Source: Cavia porcellus
Taxonomy: Eukaryota; Chordata; Mammalia; Rodentia; Caviidae
DNA length: 64,000 nt
Assembly: GCF_034190915.1 (NCBI RefSeq)
Contig: NW_026947638.1
Span: 124,001 to 188,000 of the forward strand
Direction of reading: 5' to 3'
Position 1 is the stretch's first letter, and each line of letters opens with the position of its first letter. Made by a program: the position numbers and the translations under genes. Shown one piece after another: positions 49,540 to 61,539 of the stretch. The notes beneath the pieces were generated by a model. That model saw nothing but the letters and a program-made list of their open reading frames with translations, did no database searches and was not told the origin of the DNA.

Positions 49540-49692
49540 CGTGAGTTAATGCCTGTAAACCAAGCAGTTGAGCAGGCTAAGACAGGCCTTTCATAGGTAA
49601 CTCAGTGAGATTTTTATCTCAAAGTAAAAATGAATGCACAAAGCTAGGGTAGGGACATAGGTAACTGCAAATTCATTGTGACACACACAAAC
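49540..49692 (+). repeat. Composite B1-ID (B1-dID-like) SINE relic
   Basis: A diverged 7SL-like part (GCCTGTAAACCAAGCAGTTG, GCAGGCTAAGACAGG, CTCAGTGAGATTTTTATCTC) is followed directly by an ID-like part (AAAGCTAGGGTAGGGACATAGG, read in pieces). Dimeric B1-ID elements are known from several rodent families. An AC-rich tract follows. Confidence 0.45.
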
Positions 49693-49699
49693 GTGTGCA

Positions 49700-51760
49700 T
49701 GTGCACACACAAGCACAAACACCCTCCAAAGCATCAAGAATAAAGATACAAGACATAAGAAGCTAAAAAGAAACAATAGCACTACATTGCTCTTGAAAAG
49801 CAGTGCAAATAAGAAAACAGAGAAGTATCTTTATGTACTAAGAAATAAAGACAGTGAATGTTCCATTGTATTCAAAAACAGTGTTTTGTAAAAAATAGGT
49901 AAAATAAAAGCTTTTTGTGAAATAAAAAGCTGAAAAATTAGTCAATGAAATGAATTTAAATGAAAGATTTGCTGCTCACTGTGAAATGGAGAAAAATGAA
50001 ATGATTGGAATATCCAAGAAATATAAAACAATTCATAAAGAAATAAGAAGTATAATTAAATATCAGAGACTAAAACTAGAACAGAGAAGAAGAAATACTT
50101 GAAGTAACAATAAACAATTATTTTCAAAATCAATGTAAGAAAACAAACCATAAGTCTAATTAATTCAGAGTTGCAAAAAATAAATACCAAAAAAAGAATA
50201 GCAAAACATGTAATCAGGTCAATTTTAACTTCCTGGAGGGAGAGACACACACATACACACATGCACATCTCAAAAGAAATTAAACCAGATAAAAAACATT
50301 TCCACTAAGAAATAAAGAAAATACATCAAAATTTTTTACATTTAAGCATGCTAAAACATACATCAAAATTAGTAGTGCTAAAATAAAAAGATACATCAAA
50401 ACAACACCCAGTATCCATCAAAGTTGTCTTTTGTCAGTAGCAGATCTGACTTCTAAATACATTAAATTTTTCATAATAAAGAAAACTTCTGGTGAATGAA
50501 TGTAAAATATGAATTTATTTTTAACTTTTAATTGATCTAATAGATAATTATTTGAAATAAGAGCAAAAATGTATTTTGTGATATTAAATATGAAAAAGTC
50601 AAATCAATATATTGTAATGAATGAAAAACTATTATGTCTTCACTAGCAATGTAGCACTGTAGTACAAATTGGAAGAGGACTTAAGATTTCGGTCATAGAC
50701 TTAATGTGCATTGTCCACACTAGGGCAAACATTAACACAAAATTTTAATAAAAATGTGTAAGGCTTGTACCCATATATTTGTCATATTAAAAGTTCCACT
50801 AAAATAAGGGAATCTAAAAGTACAGAAAATAAAAAGAAAATAAAAATCCTCAATAATAGAAAACAGACAGTGTAGCTTTTGTCTGCCTGGGTGTTGGTTT
50901 GTTTGAACAGTGTCACACTAAGTCATTCAGTTGCTCAGGCTGTGCCCTAGGTTGTGATCTCCTTGCTTAGCCTTCCAGTGTGTTGAGATTACAGGAAAAC
51001 ACCACCACAGTCAGGTAGATATAATAGATTTTACTCAGATAGGACCTATATTTGTAATCACTTGAAATATAATGTTCTAAACATACAAGTCAAAAACAGA
51101 GATTTTTAATTGGAGAAACATACCACCTAAAAGACAACTTAGATATCCAGACTCATGTAGATTAAAAATGAAGAGATAGTGATAATTGTTTCACTCAGAC
51201 ACTAAAGCAATCTACTCTGGCTATACTAATTTCACCTAAAGTAAATTTCAGGAGGAGAATAATTTTTAGATGTAAAAAGAGTCAAAAGATAACAATAAAA
51301 AGGATCAGTCTTTCAAGAAGACAGAGCAATCATGAGGTTATGTGCATCTCACAGAAACATGCCCAAGTATGAAGACAAAAAGCAATAAGACTGCCGGGAG
51401 AAATAAACAAATCTGAAGTTACAAGTGGAGGTGTCAACAGTTCTCATGCCATAATTGATAGACTCAGCAGGCAGAAAATCAATAAGAGTACAGTGACATC
51501 AAATCTTGCAATTAAATCTACTGGATCTAATTGACACTTGTAGACTGGCTTATCCAACAGCAGCAGACGACACATTTGTCTCAAGTTCGCATAGAACATT
51601 TCCTAAGGGGGGGAAAAACACTTCTGGACCACAAAATACACCTAAACTAATTTAAAAGAACAGAAATCTTATGAAGTGTCTTCTTGGAACACAATGATCT
51701 AAAACTAGAGATCAATAAAAGAAACATAACTGGAAAAATAAAAAATATTTGGATTAATCA
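49700..51760 (+). mobile_element. Old L1/HAL1-like fragment, SINE-interrupted
   Basis: The right part (51390-51760) keeps the order of the L1 endonuclease C-terminal coding region: GGGAGAAATAAACAAATCTG, ATAATTGATAGACTCAGC, CTGGATCTAATTGACA, AGAACAGAAATC and CTAGAGATCAATAAAAGAAA. The left part is A-rich and less certain. A B1-like element sits at 50895-51018. Confidence 0.55.
50895..51018 (-). repeat. B1/Alu-like SINE
   Basis: Antisense features: TTGCTCAGGCTGTGCCCTAG, GATCTCCTTGCTTAGCC, TGTTGAGATTACAGGAAAAC, ACCACCACAGTCAGG. Diverged. Confidence 0.75.
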
Positions 51761-51902
51761 GCATACTTTTCAGTAGACCAAGAGTAAGTGAAGTCTCCAG
51801 AGATAAAATTAGAGAACAAATTTAGTATATGGCAAATGTCTATTTTTATTAGTTTTATAATTATTCCATAAACCCAAAATTATTTTTAAAATAAAGGTAT
51901 TA

Positions 51903-51992
51903 ATTAGTTGACGATATTACTTGGTGGTAGAGCTATTGCTTAACATGCATGGGTAAAATCACCAGAACTACCAAAAAGTACAAAAAAAAATG
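51903..51992 (+). repeat. ID SINE relic
   Basis: ACTTGGTGGTAGAGCTATTGC and a degraded B box, followed by an A-rich tail. Confidence 0.45.
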
Positions 51993-52199
51993 TTTTTAAA
52001 AGTAAATCTAGTCAATACAACAATAAAGTTGTAATAATATAATAAAGAATATTTTAAAAGAAATAGAGGAAAAATAAAAGGACAAATACAAAAAACCAAA
52101 ATAATAAAAAGTTACATTAATAGATAAATGAAAGCAACCTGAAAGTTATAAGAAAGAATTTTTTAGAGTAACACAGAAAAAGTAGGATTCAACTGTTTT

Positions 52200-53232
52200 T
52201 CCTGTCTCTCTCTTTTTTTACATTGCTATTCAAATCTATTAAGAATTCTCTTGTCTTAAAAAAAATGAAAGAGAGAGAGAGAAAAAGAAAAAAGAAAAAC
52301 AAATAGGAAAAGAAAAGAAATGAAACCAAAAGAAAAACCAACCAAGCCTAGGATCTTGAAGTAGCTAATTAGGATTGTAACCACATAGTATCTGGTTGGT
52401 TCCTTTTTGATGAGTTGGTACAGGCTAGAGCTAAGTACAAAAGTTTATGAATGCTTTGAAAGAGTAACAAAGTGCAAAGAGGATGACTGCAGGAAGGTGC
52501 CCAGAGGAGACACCGAGCACTGACAGCTTCAAAGAGCCTCAGCCACCTGCACCTCCTGGAGACAGAGGTGTCCCGTGCCGAGGTGGGTCTGGGCCTAGCT
52601 GTGCAATGGGGCAGCTGAGTGGAGAGGTGCTTGTGTCCCCTGCAGCAGAGTTCCATAGTGTGTTTAGTGTTCTTCTGCAAACTGAAATGAGGAGTCGATT
52701 TTTCTGGCTGAAATTTATACTGAAGACTGGTCCCAGACCTTGTTAACCTGGGACAGTGGGGTCCTCACAGCTCCCACAGGCAGCCGGCTCAGAATCCGGC
52801 CCGGGGACTTCTCACGCTCCAGGGGACGGCTGGGAGATTTGTCCCTCTGCAGCTCTGTTCGCCCCTCACGGTAGCGGTGGGGTGTGCTTGGCTCCCGGGG
52901 GTGGCTGGGGTTTTCAGGTGGTGCTGGGCTGGAGGCCACATGCTTGGTGATGTGCTCATTGTACGTTGGGAGGCCTCGCTTGTTGGGGCTGCTGCGGGAG
53001 GTGGAGGGGACCTGGTGGTGCTCAGTGCCGGTCTCCTTCACAAGGTTTCCTTTGCAGCAAATAACCCTTAATTTATCCTGGTATGAGGAGGCCAGGTAAA
53101 TCGCTCCCGAGGAAATTGCAGGGCCCAGGTAGCTTGGGTTTGGGATTTCCAAATAGGCTCGGGCAGGAGTCCCCAGTGAGCAACGTGCCTGGATCTCAAT
53201 GACAAGTGAGTTGAAGTGGGTCCTGTCTCTCT
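52200..53232 (-). pseudogene. CIT: Processed (retroposed) pseudogene of citron kinase, 5'-truncated
   Basis: On the minus strand, codons from about 53219 to the TAA at 52715-52717 give a protein tail I recognise as the end of citron Rho-interacting kinase. It begins with the end of the CNH domain ([20 protein letters not shown]), continues through the Pro/Arg/Ser-rich tail ([14 protein letters not shown], then EREKSPGR), and finishes [12 protein letters not shown], where QSSV is citron's PDZ-binding end. Citron acts at the cleavage furrow in cytokinesis and at synapses. There are no introns. A direct repeat, TCCTGTCTCTCT, flanks the copy at 52200-52211 and 53221-53232, with a T-run (poly(A) remnant) beside the left copy; both are L1-type retroposition marks. 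The last 168 codons stay open, but about 17 residues are missing near the end and the kinase and coiled-coil parts are absent. The part left of 52715 would be 3' UTR. Confidence 0.88.
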
Positions 53233-53800
53233 TTATTCCCTCTGTATATGTAATTAAAATTAAGTTAAAACCATAAACATATCTAAATAACAATGGAGAA
53301 ACAAAGCTAATACTAATCAATACCTAATAATACTGGCATATGAACATACAGCAACGCAGATTTGGAAAAAATAATGCTACTACAGATAAGGAAGGTTATT
53401 TTATAATTAAAAAGTTTTAATTTATAGATGGTACACGTAAATACAAAATAACTTTGCATCTGCTAACAAAGGTTCAAAACCAACAACAACATATGATAGT
53501 AATACAAGTGGAAAACATGGTGCCAGCCATACATTTCTTTCAACTGATAACAGAATAAATATACAATAATTTAGCTAGGAGTTAAAATTTTAAATAATAT
53601 TATCAATTAATTTGACTAATTACAATTACATAAGTTTGATCAAAGTTAGAAGAAAACATTTTTAAGTTTACTCAAAAAGTTTGCAAGGGTAGATCATATT
53701 TTAGGTTGTGACACAATGCCCATAAATTATAAAGATATGTGAAACATGTAGATTGTCCTCTGATTAAAATCAAACAATAGTAGGAAGGAATATAAATCTG
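53233..53800. other. AT-rich intergenic DNA
   Basis: A-rich and possibly old L1-derived, but no segment can be named. Confidence 0.4.
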
Positions 53801-53807
53801 AGAACAC

Positions 53808-53893
53808 AGGCTGGAATTTATTTCACTGTAGCATGCACCACATAGTGCCTTTAACCACGGATTCAATCCCCAGCATGGCATAGAGAAAAAAGG
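53808..53893 (+). repeat. ID SINE relic
   Basis: The B box and tail are clear (GGATTCAATCCCCAGCATGG, then AGAAAAAAGGAAAG). The 5' part is degraded. Confidence 0.6.
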
Positions 53894-54395
53894 AAAGAAA
53901 GTAAAACACCCACATACACGGAAAGCAATTAACAAAATTACAGTAACCATGATCAAAGCAATGAGAAAAGTTAAAAATGCAATTAAAAATTAGTTATAAC
54001 TGGGTAAAATGAAAATAAAATTACCCAAACAATTGTTGTCATGCATTTGAGAAAATACTCATAGAAAACTGAATAGCAATTAATGTTCTTTTAGGAAATC
54101 TCCTATCATAGATGTAAACCTACTGCAAAAGAAACTTGAAACAGAAAAATCTAAATATATGTACACAGTAAAGAAATATTATAAAATAGTACATTAAAAG
54201 GAAAAAAACCAACAAAATCAACAGCTATTTCCTTGTATTGTAGTGTGTAGTTGTTAGACCTCTATGCAGATTATTTTTTTTCAAAGGAGAAAACATAAAT
54301 ATGAGTAATACAAAGACAGTGTTATAGGTTGCATAAACATAGATATAAATGAGAATTGTACAGCCAAGTTCATAGGAATATAATGAGTCTTGGTT

Positions 54396-54470
54396 ACTTT
54401 AGAGGTTGGATGGGAGAACCACTTGAGCCCAGTGTTGGAATCCATGTTGCACAAAATAGTGAGATACCAA
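54396..54470 (+). repeat. Alu/B1-like monomer relic
   Basis: Sense 7SL-type phrases: GAGGTTGGATGGGAGAACCA, CTTGAGCCCAGTGTTGGAATCC (in pieces), and AAAATAGTGAGATACC. Confidence 0.5.
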
Positions 54471-54597
54471 TTTGAGGGAAAAATTTAGCAAAAAGAAAAA
54501 AAATCACATAAGAGATTGTTATGGACAGGCTTATGTCATTTAATTTGGTAACTCGGGTAGTGTGGACAACTTGAAGAACAAAAGTAAATTCACTCAA

Positions 54598-54658
54598 GGA
54601 AACAGTAGTATCCTTGTATACTATTATCAACAAACAATAGTATCCTTGTATACTTATA
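54598..54658. repeat. Imperfect tandem duplication
   Basis: The phrase AGTATCCTTGTATACT occurs at 54608-54623 and again at 54641-54656, with similar TATATCAA or TATCAACAA bases after each. Confidence 0.85.
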
Positions 54659-54984
54659 TCAAAGACTTTGAAATTCCACTTTAAAGCTTTCCCACTTATT
54701 AAATTGTTATTTATCAAATACTATAGATATTAAGTAACCTTTTTCAAAGAAATTCAGACCTGTATTTATATTTTCACATGGTTTGTCACACAGCAGAACT
54801 TTTGAATTATATTCGATTTCACAACATAGAATTTTTAATTTATAAATTATGCTTTTTATTGTATATAATTTCAGCTAACACATTATCTTGTAGATTTCTC
54901 TTATGTAATCATCTAAGAATTTTATATTTTTCTATTTTATGTATTTACTTGAAATGTACAAGGCATCTGTGGTTTTTTTTCCCA

Positions 54985-55125
54985 TCTTTTTGAGACAGAG
55001 TCTTGCTATGCAGTTCACGTTGACCCTGAGCTCACTTTGTAGCCCAGGCTGTTCTTGAACTTGCAACAATCCTCCTGTGTCAGCCTCCTGTGTGCTAGGA
55101 TTACAGGTGAGTACCAAGCCCAGCC
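54985..55125 (-). repeat. B1/Alu-like SINE
   Basis: Antisense: TTGAGACAGAGTCTTGCTAT, GTAGCCCAGGCTGTTCTTG, CAATCCTCCTGTGTCAGCC, GCTAGGATTACAGGTGAGTA. Well preserved. Confidence 0.88.
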
Positions 55126-57170
55126 AATTGTGTTCTTCTTTCTTAAATTATTAATGTAGATGATCAGTCATCTCAGTGTGTGAGGACAATCTTTCTCAGA
55201 TAAGTTTACTATACCTTTGCGAATGTTTTTATGAGCTGTCTGAGCCTTTTGTACCATTGATCTATTTGCCAATTCTATTCCCCCACCCCCCCAAATCAAA
55301 CTTTTTGATTATCATAGTTTTGTAGCATAAATTAAGTCAGATAGTGTCCACTCTCTAACTTTGCTGTTCTTTAAAGTAGTGCTATAGTATTAGATATTCT
55401 GATTCTTGTGTTTCTTTTTAATTTTGTTTTTGTTTTTGTTTCGTTTTTGCAATGCCAGAGATAGAATCCAGGGCCTTGTGATTACGAGACAAGAACTCTA
55501 CAGCTGAGCCATATCTCCAGCTCTCTTTATAATTCTGAATCTCTTTGTCAACACCTAAATATTCAGCATCTAAATGTAATCTGAGTTATAATAAACATTT
55601 AAATTAGAAAGAATGGATATCATGATGAATTTGAGTATTTTTATGATTTTTATTTATATTTATATTCATAAAAACACTGTCTCATGGTTGGATTCTGGAA
55701 ACTTTTGTTTTAGTTTACATTAAGCAAATTTTTAAGCATTGTATTTCTCTGTTTTTACTTTTATAAAGAGTCAACTGTTAAAATCTAGCTTATCAATTTA
55801 AATTTGGAGATATATATATATATATATAGTGATGCACCATAATTGAGACAAGATCAACTTTCTACACTCAGAATATTCATTTTTTTCTTATATGAGATTG
55901 AGCATCTTGAAATCTAGTAGGCTCCGAAATTACTGATTTACTCTTTTACACAGTAGTTTTACCTTTTCTGTAATTGCATACATGCTGAGCTTTATAACAC
56001 ATCATATTAGGTTTAGTTTCATTCTTATAGCAAAGCTTTTGTAATTCTTAGCAGACAATGTACCATATCCATACAATTGAGTAGTTATTGATTTGAGCGA
56101 GATTTCTACCCAACAACATCATTTATGAATAAAAATATTTCTTCCTTCTAGTAATTACACATTTAGATTGTATTTCATACCCTCTTACATTATCTAGGAT
56201 TTGCATTTCAGTATTGAAAAGTAAAAATCAGAGTAAATATTTTGCTTTCATTTTGAATTTAGTGACATTTGTATATTTATTTATGCTGAATGTACTTTTT
56301 CATTTGTTTGACTTTCAGTACGGTGAATAAAGCCAGTTTGGATGATTGAGCTCATAATTTTTAACTAATGTCCACACTCATAGTGTTTAATTAGGGTAAG
56401 TACCTATTGAAGGAATTGCTGAATCATTTCATTAGTGTATTTTTATGTGTATAAATTACCACAATAATTTCTAGAATGATTGTACAGTTATTCAAATCAT
56501 CCACCAGATCTGATAGCTCTAACTCACTAGAAACACTTGGAATTACTAGCCTCTTTAATTGTGGCAATTGTCGATTATACATAGTGCTACTTCACTGTGG
56601 ATTTAATTTGAATCGTATTAGTAACAGGCAATATTGAACTCTAAAATTTTTACTCATTCTTACATCACTTTGGTCAATATATCTTTTTAAGTGCTTTTCT
56701 CATTTAGAAAAAAAAAATTGACTGTTTAGCTCCTTGTCACTTACTTTTAGGATATTTTTACCATATTCTGTCCTTTTAATTTCCTTGGATATTTGAATTT
56801 TGTACTCTTGCACTATATCTTCAAATCCACTTCCACGTGATGTACTAGTTGTTCTGTTCTCTTAGAAATTTGCATCCTTTCCTTCATCCTAAACACAACT
56901 TGAAAACTAGAGCTCTGTTTTATAAACTTTTCTATTATTTATGACAATATGCTAATTTCTATAGCAATGGATTATTCATGAGTAAAAGTTTTGTCCAATT
57001 GATTGTTGTAATTGTCTTTAAAATCAGGAAGAACCATGTAATGAATGGTTTTGGGTAGTTGGCAACCACTTGAAAAAAAGTAGCTTTCTCCAGCCTTAGA
57101 CAGTTAAATCATTTATTGTTATTCACATATAGTAGATCAATGAATTATGCATAAAAAGTTCAAAATGTGA
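55126..57170. other. AT-rich intergenic DNA
   Basis: Apart from the ID element at 55425-55530 and a TA tract near 55808-55829, I see no gene or named repeat. Confidence 0.5.
55425..55530 (-). repeat. ID SINE
   Basis: A GTTTTTGTTT tail, ATGCCAGAGATAGAATCCAG, then CTACAGCTGAGCCATATCTC and CAGC. Moderately diverged. Confidence 0.8.
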
Positions 57171-57174
57171 GAAA

Positions 57175-57187
57175 CGATTATTTTCTT

Positions 57188-57219
<32 letters not shown>

Positions 57220-57316
57220 TGTCTTTTTCGTTTTTATCTGTACCAGGGATCGAACTCATGACTGCCTGCTTGCAAGGCAGGCGCTTATGCCGCTGAGCTA
57301 AATCCACAGCCCCGAA
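57175..57316 (-). repeat. ID SINE with long T-rich tail
   Basis: The tail (TTTTCTTTTCTTTTC then a T-run) is followed by TTTTTATCTGTACCAGGGAT, GCCTGCTTGCAAGGCAGGC and GCTGAGCTAAATCCACAGCC. It is nearly identical in body to the copy at 42287, so it is of the same recent subfamily. Confidence 0.92.
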
Positions 57317-57565
57317 ATAATGATTCTTGAGAAACAATTTCCCAACATAATTCAAATAGTGAATAAGCAACAAGAAAAAAATGAATACATGAAAATATAT
57401 TTAAGATATTCAGTTATTTAATCCTCTTCTGAATAAAATTTAGAGTCACAATAGGAAAGAAGCATAGATTAGAATTTATTAATTTTTCAACCACTATTTT
57501 AAAAAGATTTGAAAAACTTGTTGCTAATTAGGAAAGTAAGTGATCTCTCTCTGTCTCTCTCCATC

Positions 57566-57570
<5 letters not shown>

Positions 57571-57612
<42 letters not shown>
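57571..57612. repeat. (TA)n microsatellite
   Basis: About twenty TA units, preceded by a CTCTCT stretch and followed by interrupted TA-rich sequence to about 57660. Confidence 0.92.
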
Positions 57613-57614
<2 letters not shown>

Positions 57615-58044
57615 TTATATATATACTATATATATTTATACATATACATATATATTTACCTATAGATAGGTAATAGATATGCTAGCTTACATATCATATA
57701 TGTGTGTTCATATTTATCCCTGAATTCAAAATTATCCCAAATTGATAAAAATATAAGATAAAAAGAGCTGTTCCTCAAAAATGAAAAAGAATCAAATTAC
57801 CAGTTGACACATACTAAATTCATTTTTATTACCTTTCAAATAACATTGAAAATTTGGGCTCGTCTCCCTGCATTAAGTGCTATGCTGGTCATGTGTATAA
57901 CTACAGGCTGATAAAATTATCCACTTGGTTTATGACAATTTCTTTTAATTGCTTGTTAATGTGACATAATTTTAACTAGCTCTTTCATTGCCATTAAGCA
58001 ATGCATCCTGTAATCATCAATGTGCAAATATTTATGTGTTACAT

Positions 58045-58391
58045 GTGACATAGTTTGGATTTAGAATGCCTCAGAAAAGTTTATGTTCTAAAGACATGTT
58101 CCCACCATAAAGTATTGTTGAAAGGTGATGGAAGCTTTAGAATTTGAGGACTGATGGAAATAGGCCACTGAGGATATAATGGACCCTGATACATCCCCCA
58201 GCTTACCGCCATAAGGTTAGTGGCTTTGCTCCTTATACATGCCCTTCCATGGCGCTCTGCCTCCCCATACACCCAGAAAAAGATTAGCCAAATGAGTATG
58301 GATTAAAACCTCCAAAGCCATAAGATAAAAATTTTATTTCTTTGAGTTGTCTCTGTCAGGTATTTTGTCACAGTGATAGAAAGTTGCAACA
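58045..58391 (+). repeat. ERVL-MaLR-type solo LTR
   Basis: It starts TGACATAGTTTGGATTTAGAATG and ends with TGAGTTGTCTCTGTCAGGTATTTTGTCACAGTGATAGAAAG (seen in pieces). This is the MaLR LTR layout, with the poly(A)-signal-like region just before the end. Confidence 0.82.
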
Positions 58392-58399
58392 TATGATGA

Positions 58400-61350
58400 A
58401 AGTCAATGGAATATTTGTATGTTTTTGTTGAATTCCATAATACAGCCCTCTTTTTCTTTGCAACTATTCTCCAGAAATTCTCTAGAATTTCTCTAGAATT
58501 CTAGAAATTCTCTAGAAAATCATAGAAGAAATACAAAATGATATTTTTGTAAACATCATTTATCACATTTGGTAAACTGATTCAGAGAATATAAAATGTA
58601 TGGCAGACACATCCAGTTGATTGTCTAATAGCCATTCTTTCATCTCTTTCCTGGTAGTAAAAATTTTACTCCCCGCCCCAGGTATTGTGTTTCATAAGCT
58701 CCTTCGGAGCTATGGAAGAAGAACAGAGTGGGTGACATAAATGTTGTGCAATCCACTCTTTAAGTGTGGGAATGTAATGCCACCATAGCTAACTTGAAAA
58801 TAATATTTAATATAATTTCTCACTATATATGATTGTCTTTTTTTCTAGTAATGAATGTGAAAGTATGTGACACATTGTCAGGTACTCATAATGCCATTCT
58901 GAAGGTGGCTATAAACATACTGGGAAAATAACTTAAGTATTTGGATATTTTATATTGATGTGGTTTTCACTTTCCTGAAAATGCACAGCCTGTAAATATC
59001 ATGTCATGTGAGTTAATATTCATTTTATTGTTTGTATTAGCTACATCAAAGAGAACAAAACTGACATAAAACTGTAAATCTGTGAAAAAACAAAGAATTG
59101 CTTACCACTATGAAACATTTTGCTTCTCTTAAAATACTAAGAATGGCACCAAAGAATATTATTTTGATATGGAAGACAAATCTAGGCATGATGATAAATA
59201 TGCACACTTATGCATAGCATATGTAACATTTGTCTATGCCTATTAATGTCTATGCACTTAAGAAATACACTTTTTGTGCATGCAGGTATATGATATATCT
59301 TTAGAGCACAGACAAACTTTTGCAGACACATGCACTAAACGAACAACCATTATAAGTATAGAAAGGGTCACAAGGACTAGGATGTAGATTTCCTGAAAGT
59401 TTTCTATATAATAATGTGCAACTTAAAAATATTTATTGCATATACTGAATATGTGCCATATGAGCATGCATTTAATTATTAAACATTAATATAAAAATTT
59501 AATCAATACAAATATGAATGCAAACATTATCAAATTAATAAAGCTAATTATGCAAGTGTACAATAATGCTGCACAATATATAAAATTGAATATGTTGTTT
59601 AAGAATGATAAACATATGAGCACTTAGCTAGATTATTACTTCTATTAGATTGTAGTAGATTGCACACTATCAAATAGTAAAGGTAAAGAATAGGATAAGA
59701 AGAGAAACTGCTGCATAGGCCACGTGGAAGAGGTTTCTAGTCTCATCCATATGATTTTTACATGTTTCATGTCTGAGTTATCAGGAAAGAGAAGGTCCAC
59801 TTGCCTCCCAGGAATCCATCAAACACTGTCAGTCATAGTCTCTTACTTCATATTCCAAATTTAAATGCCCTGAGCAATCTTTATCCTTAATAGTTGAAAA
59901 GTTCAGGGTTAGCATAAGAAGGAAGTGAGCACTATAATGATTTAGGTACCCTTTGATGTACTAAAGTGCTAATTTACCAGATGGTACCCTAGAGTTTTAA
60001 TACATTTCTGGAGGTGCCTAATTAATCCCATATTATAGCAATTAACAATAAAATACTACTTTGCTTCCATAAATTTTGGAGTGAATTTTGTTAACAATTT
60101 CAGTGAAATAACCTATATTTTATCATTGCTTTACATTTTTAAACACTGTTAATCTATTCATAGGACTTTGTTGATTCATTTTTCAAGCTACTAAGTTAAT
60201 ATTATTAAATTATGGAAGAAAATGAATCATTACTAGCCTCATGTTCATTATATGACCTTACAGCTAAATTGAATCCCGGCAGTTCAGATAATAAGCCTAT
60301 TTTAAGATGGCCTAATACAATATGAATTGTGCTATAACTTGTTTCTGAAAATTGCACATGGGTTGATTAGAATATGGGTTAGAATGGTGTGACTTGTGCT
60401 AGACTAAATCATAAATTTTAGTTAGGGTAAAAAATAAAAACAAAGTATGAATTTGTAATAAGAGTGGTGCGTAAAATTACAATTAAGTTGTGTCTAATGA
60501 TTAAACTAGTAGATATAATTATAAAGTTAAATTAATACAACCATAATACTGAATGTATTAATAATATATTTGGTACTATGAAGATGCTATTTTACTTTGA
60601 TAAAATTTTAGATGTGAGAGTTTTCTGTGCATCAGAATTGCTCCAATTGACCTTTTTAAAAAAGTGAATTATGAACACTAAAGTATCAGGGCCTTGAAAT
60701 GTTAACTTATAAAGTAGTTTCAATTCTTACGGTTGACTTTGGTAAACTACTTATTAATTTAATTCAGTTTTTCTCTGTAATATACTCTTCATCACAGTTA
60801 ATACCAACTTTCTATCACTCTATACAGTTCTGAAGTTGTGAGACCATGACAGCCCACAAGATTGTTAATTTAGTTCTTTAACATCTCTCTCACCTATATG
60901 TGCCATGTATGTATATGGATATGTATTTTGTTTCTAGTATCCCTACCTCTGTATTTTTTCTTTATAATATATTTATTTTCTGGATCTCTTGTTCTGACAC
61001 GCACATTTAAAGGAATCCTAACATTTGACTCACAACTTTTGATGATCTGCAGAATATTTCATTGCTGGCTCACATTTTCATTTATGTCATTTGCCATCAT
61101 TTATACATACAAGACATGTGATTGAGGAACTTCAATTTGCTGCAAAGTGAGCAGAACTCAATACATGGAAAAGCGAGCCAGTCATTTACAATCTGATTAC
61201 AAGACCAAAGAGACAGACTCTTGCTTGGAATAAGCTGGTATGATATGATTGTAGGAACATGTTTGTGCTGAATACTTTCTTTTTCTTTTTTCCATACTAG
61301 ACATGGAATTCTGGGCTTTTGAATTGAGCTTTACAACCTTAGGTGACTGT
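58400..61350. other. AT-rich intergenic DNA
   Basis: It contains a small TCTAGAA repeat cluster (58471-58519). Otherwise there is no gene or named repeat. Confidence 0.5.
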
Positions 61351-61362
61351 AATCATTTACTT

Positions 61363-61364
61363 GC

Positions 61365-61395
<31 letters not shown>

Positions 61396-61407
61396 CGCAC
61401 ATGTGCC
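61363..61407. repeat. (GT)n(GC)n alternating purine-pyrimidine tract
   Basis: GT units run directly into about six GC units and then ACATGTGC. Unbroken purine-pyrimidine alternation of this length and GC content is a strong Z-DNA former. Confidence 0.92.
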
Positions 61408-61436
61408 TGTGTGTGCATGTGGGTATATTAGACATG

Positions 61437-61533
61437 GTATCAGTAAGTCGTTAAGCTGCCCAGGCTGGGATCATACTTGAAATCATCCTGCTTACACTCG
61501 GAGAAGGCTGAAATTACAGGTCTGTACTGCACT
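61437..61533 (-). repeat. B1/Alu-like SINE relic
   Basis: Antisense 7SL-like phrases: AAGCTGCCCAGGCTGGGATC, GAAATCATCCTGCTTACA, GCTGAAATTACAGGTCTGTA. Confidence 0.6.
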
Positions 61534-61539
61534 TAACTC

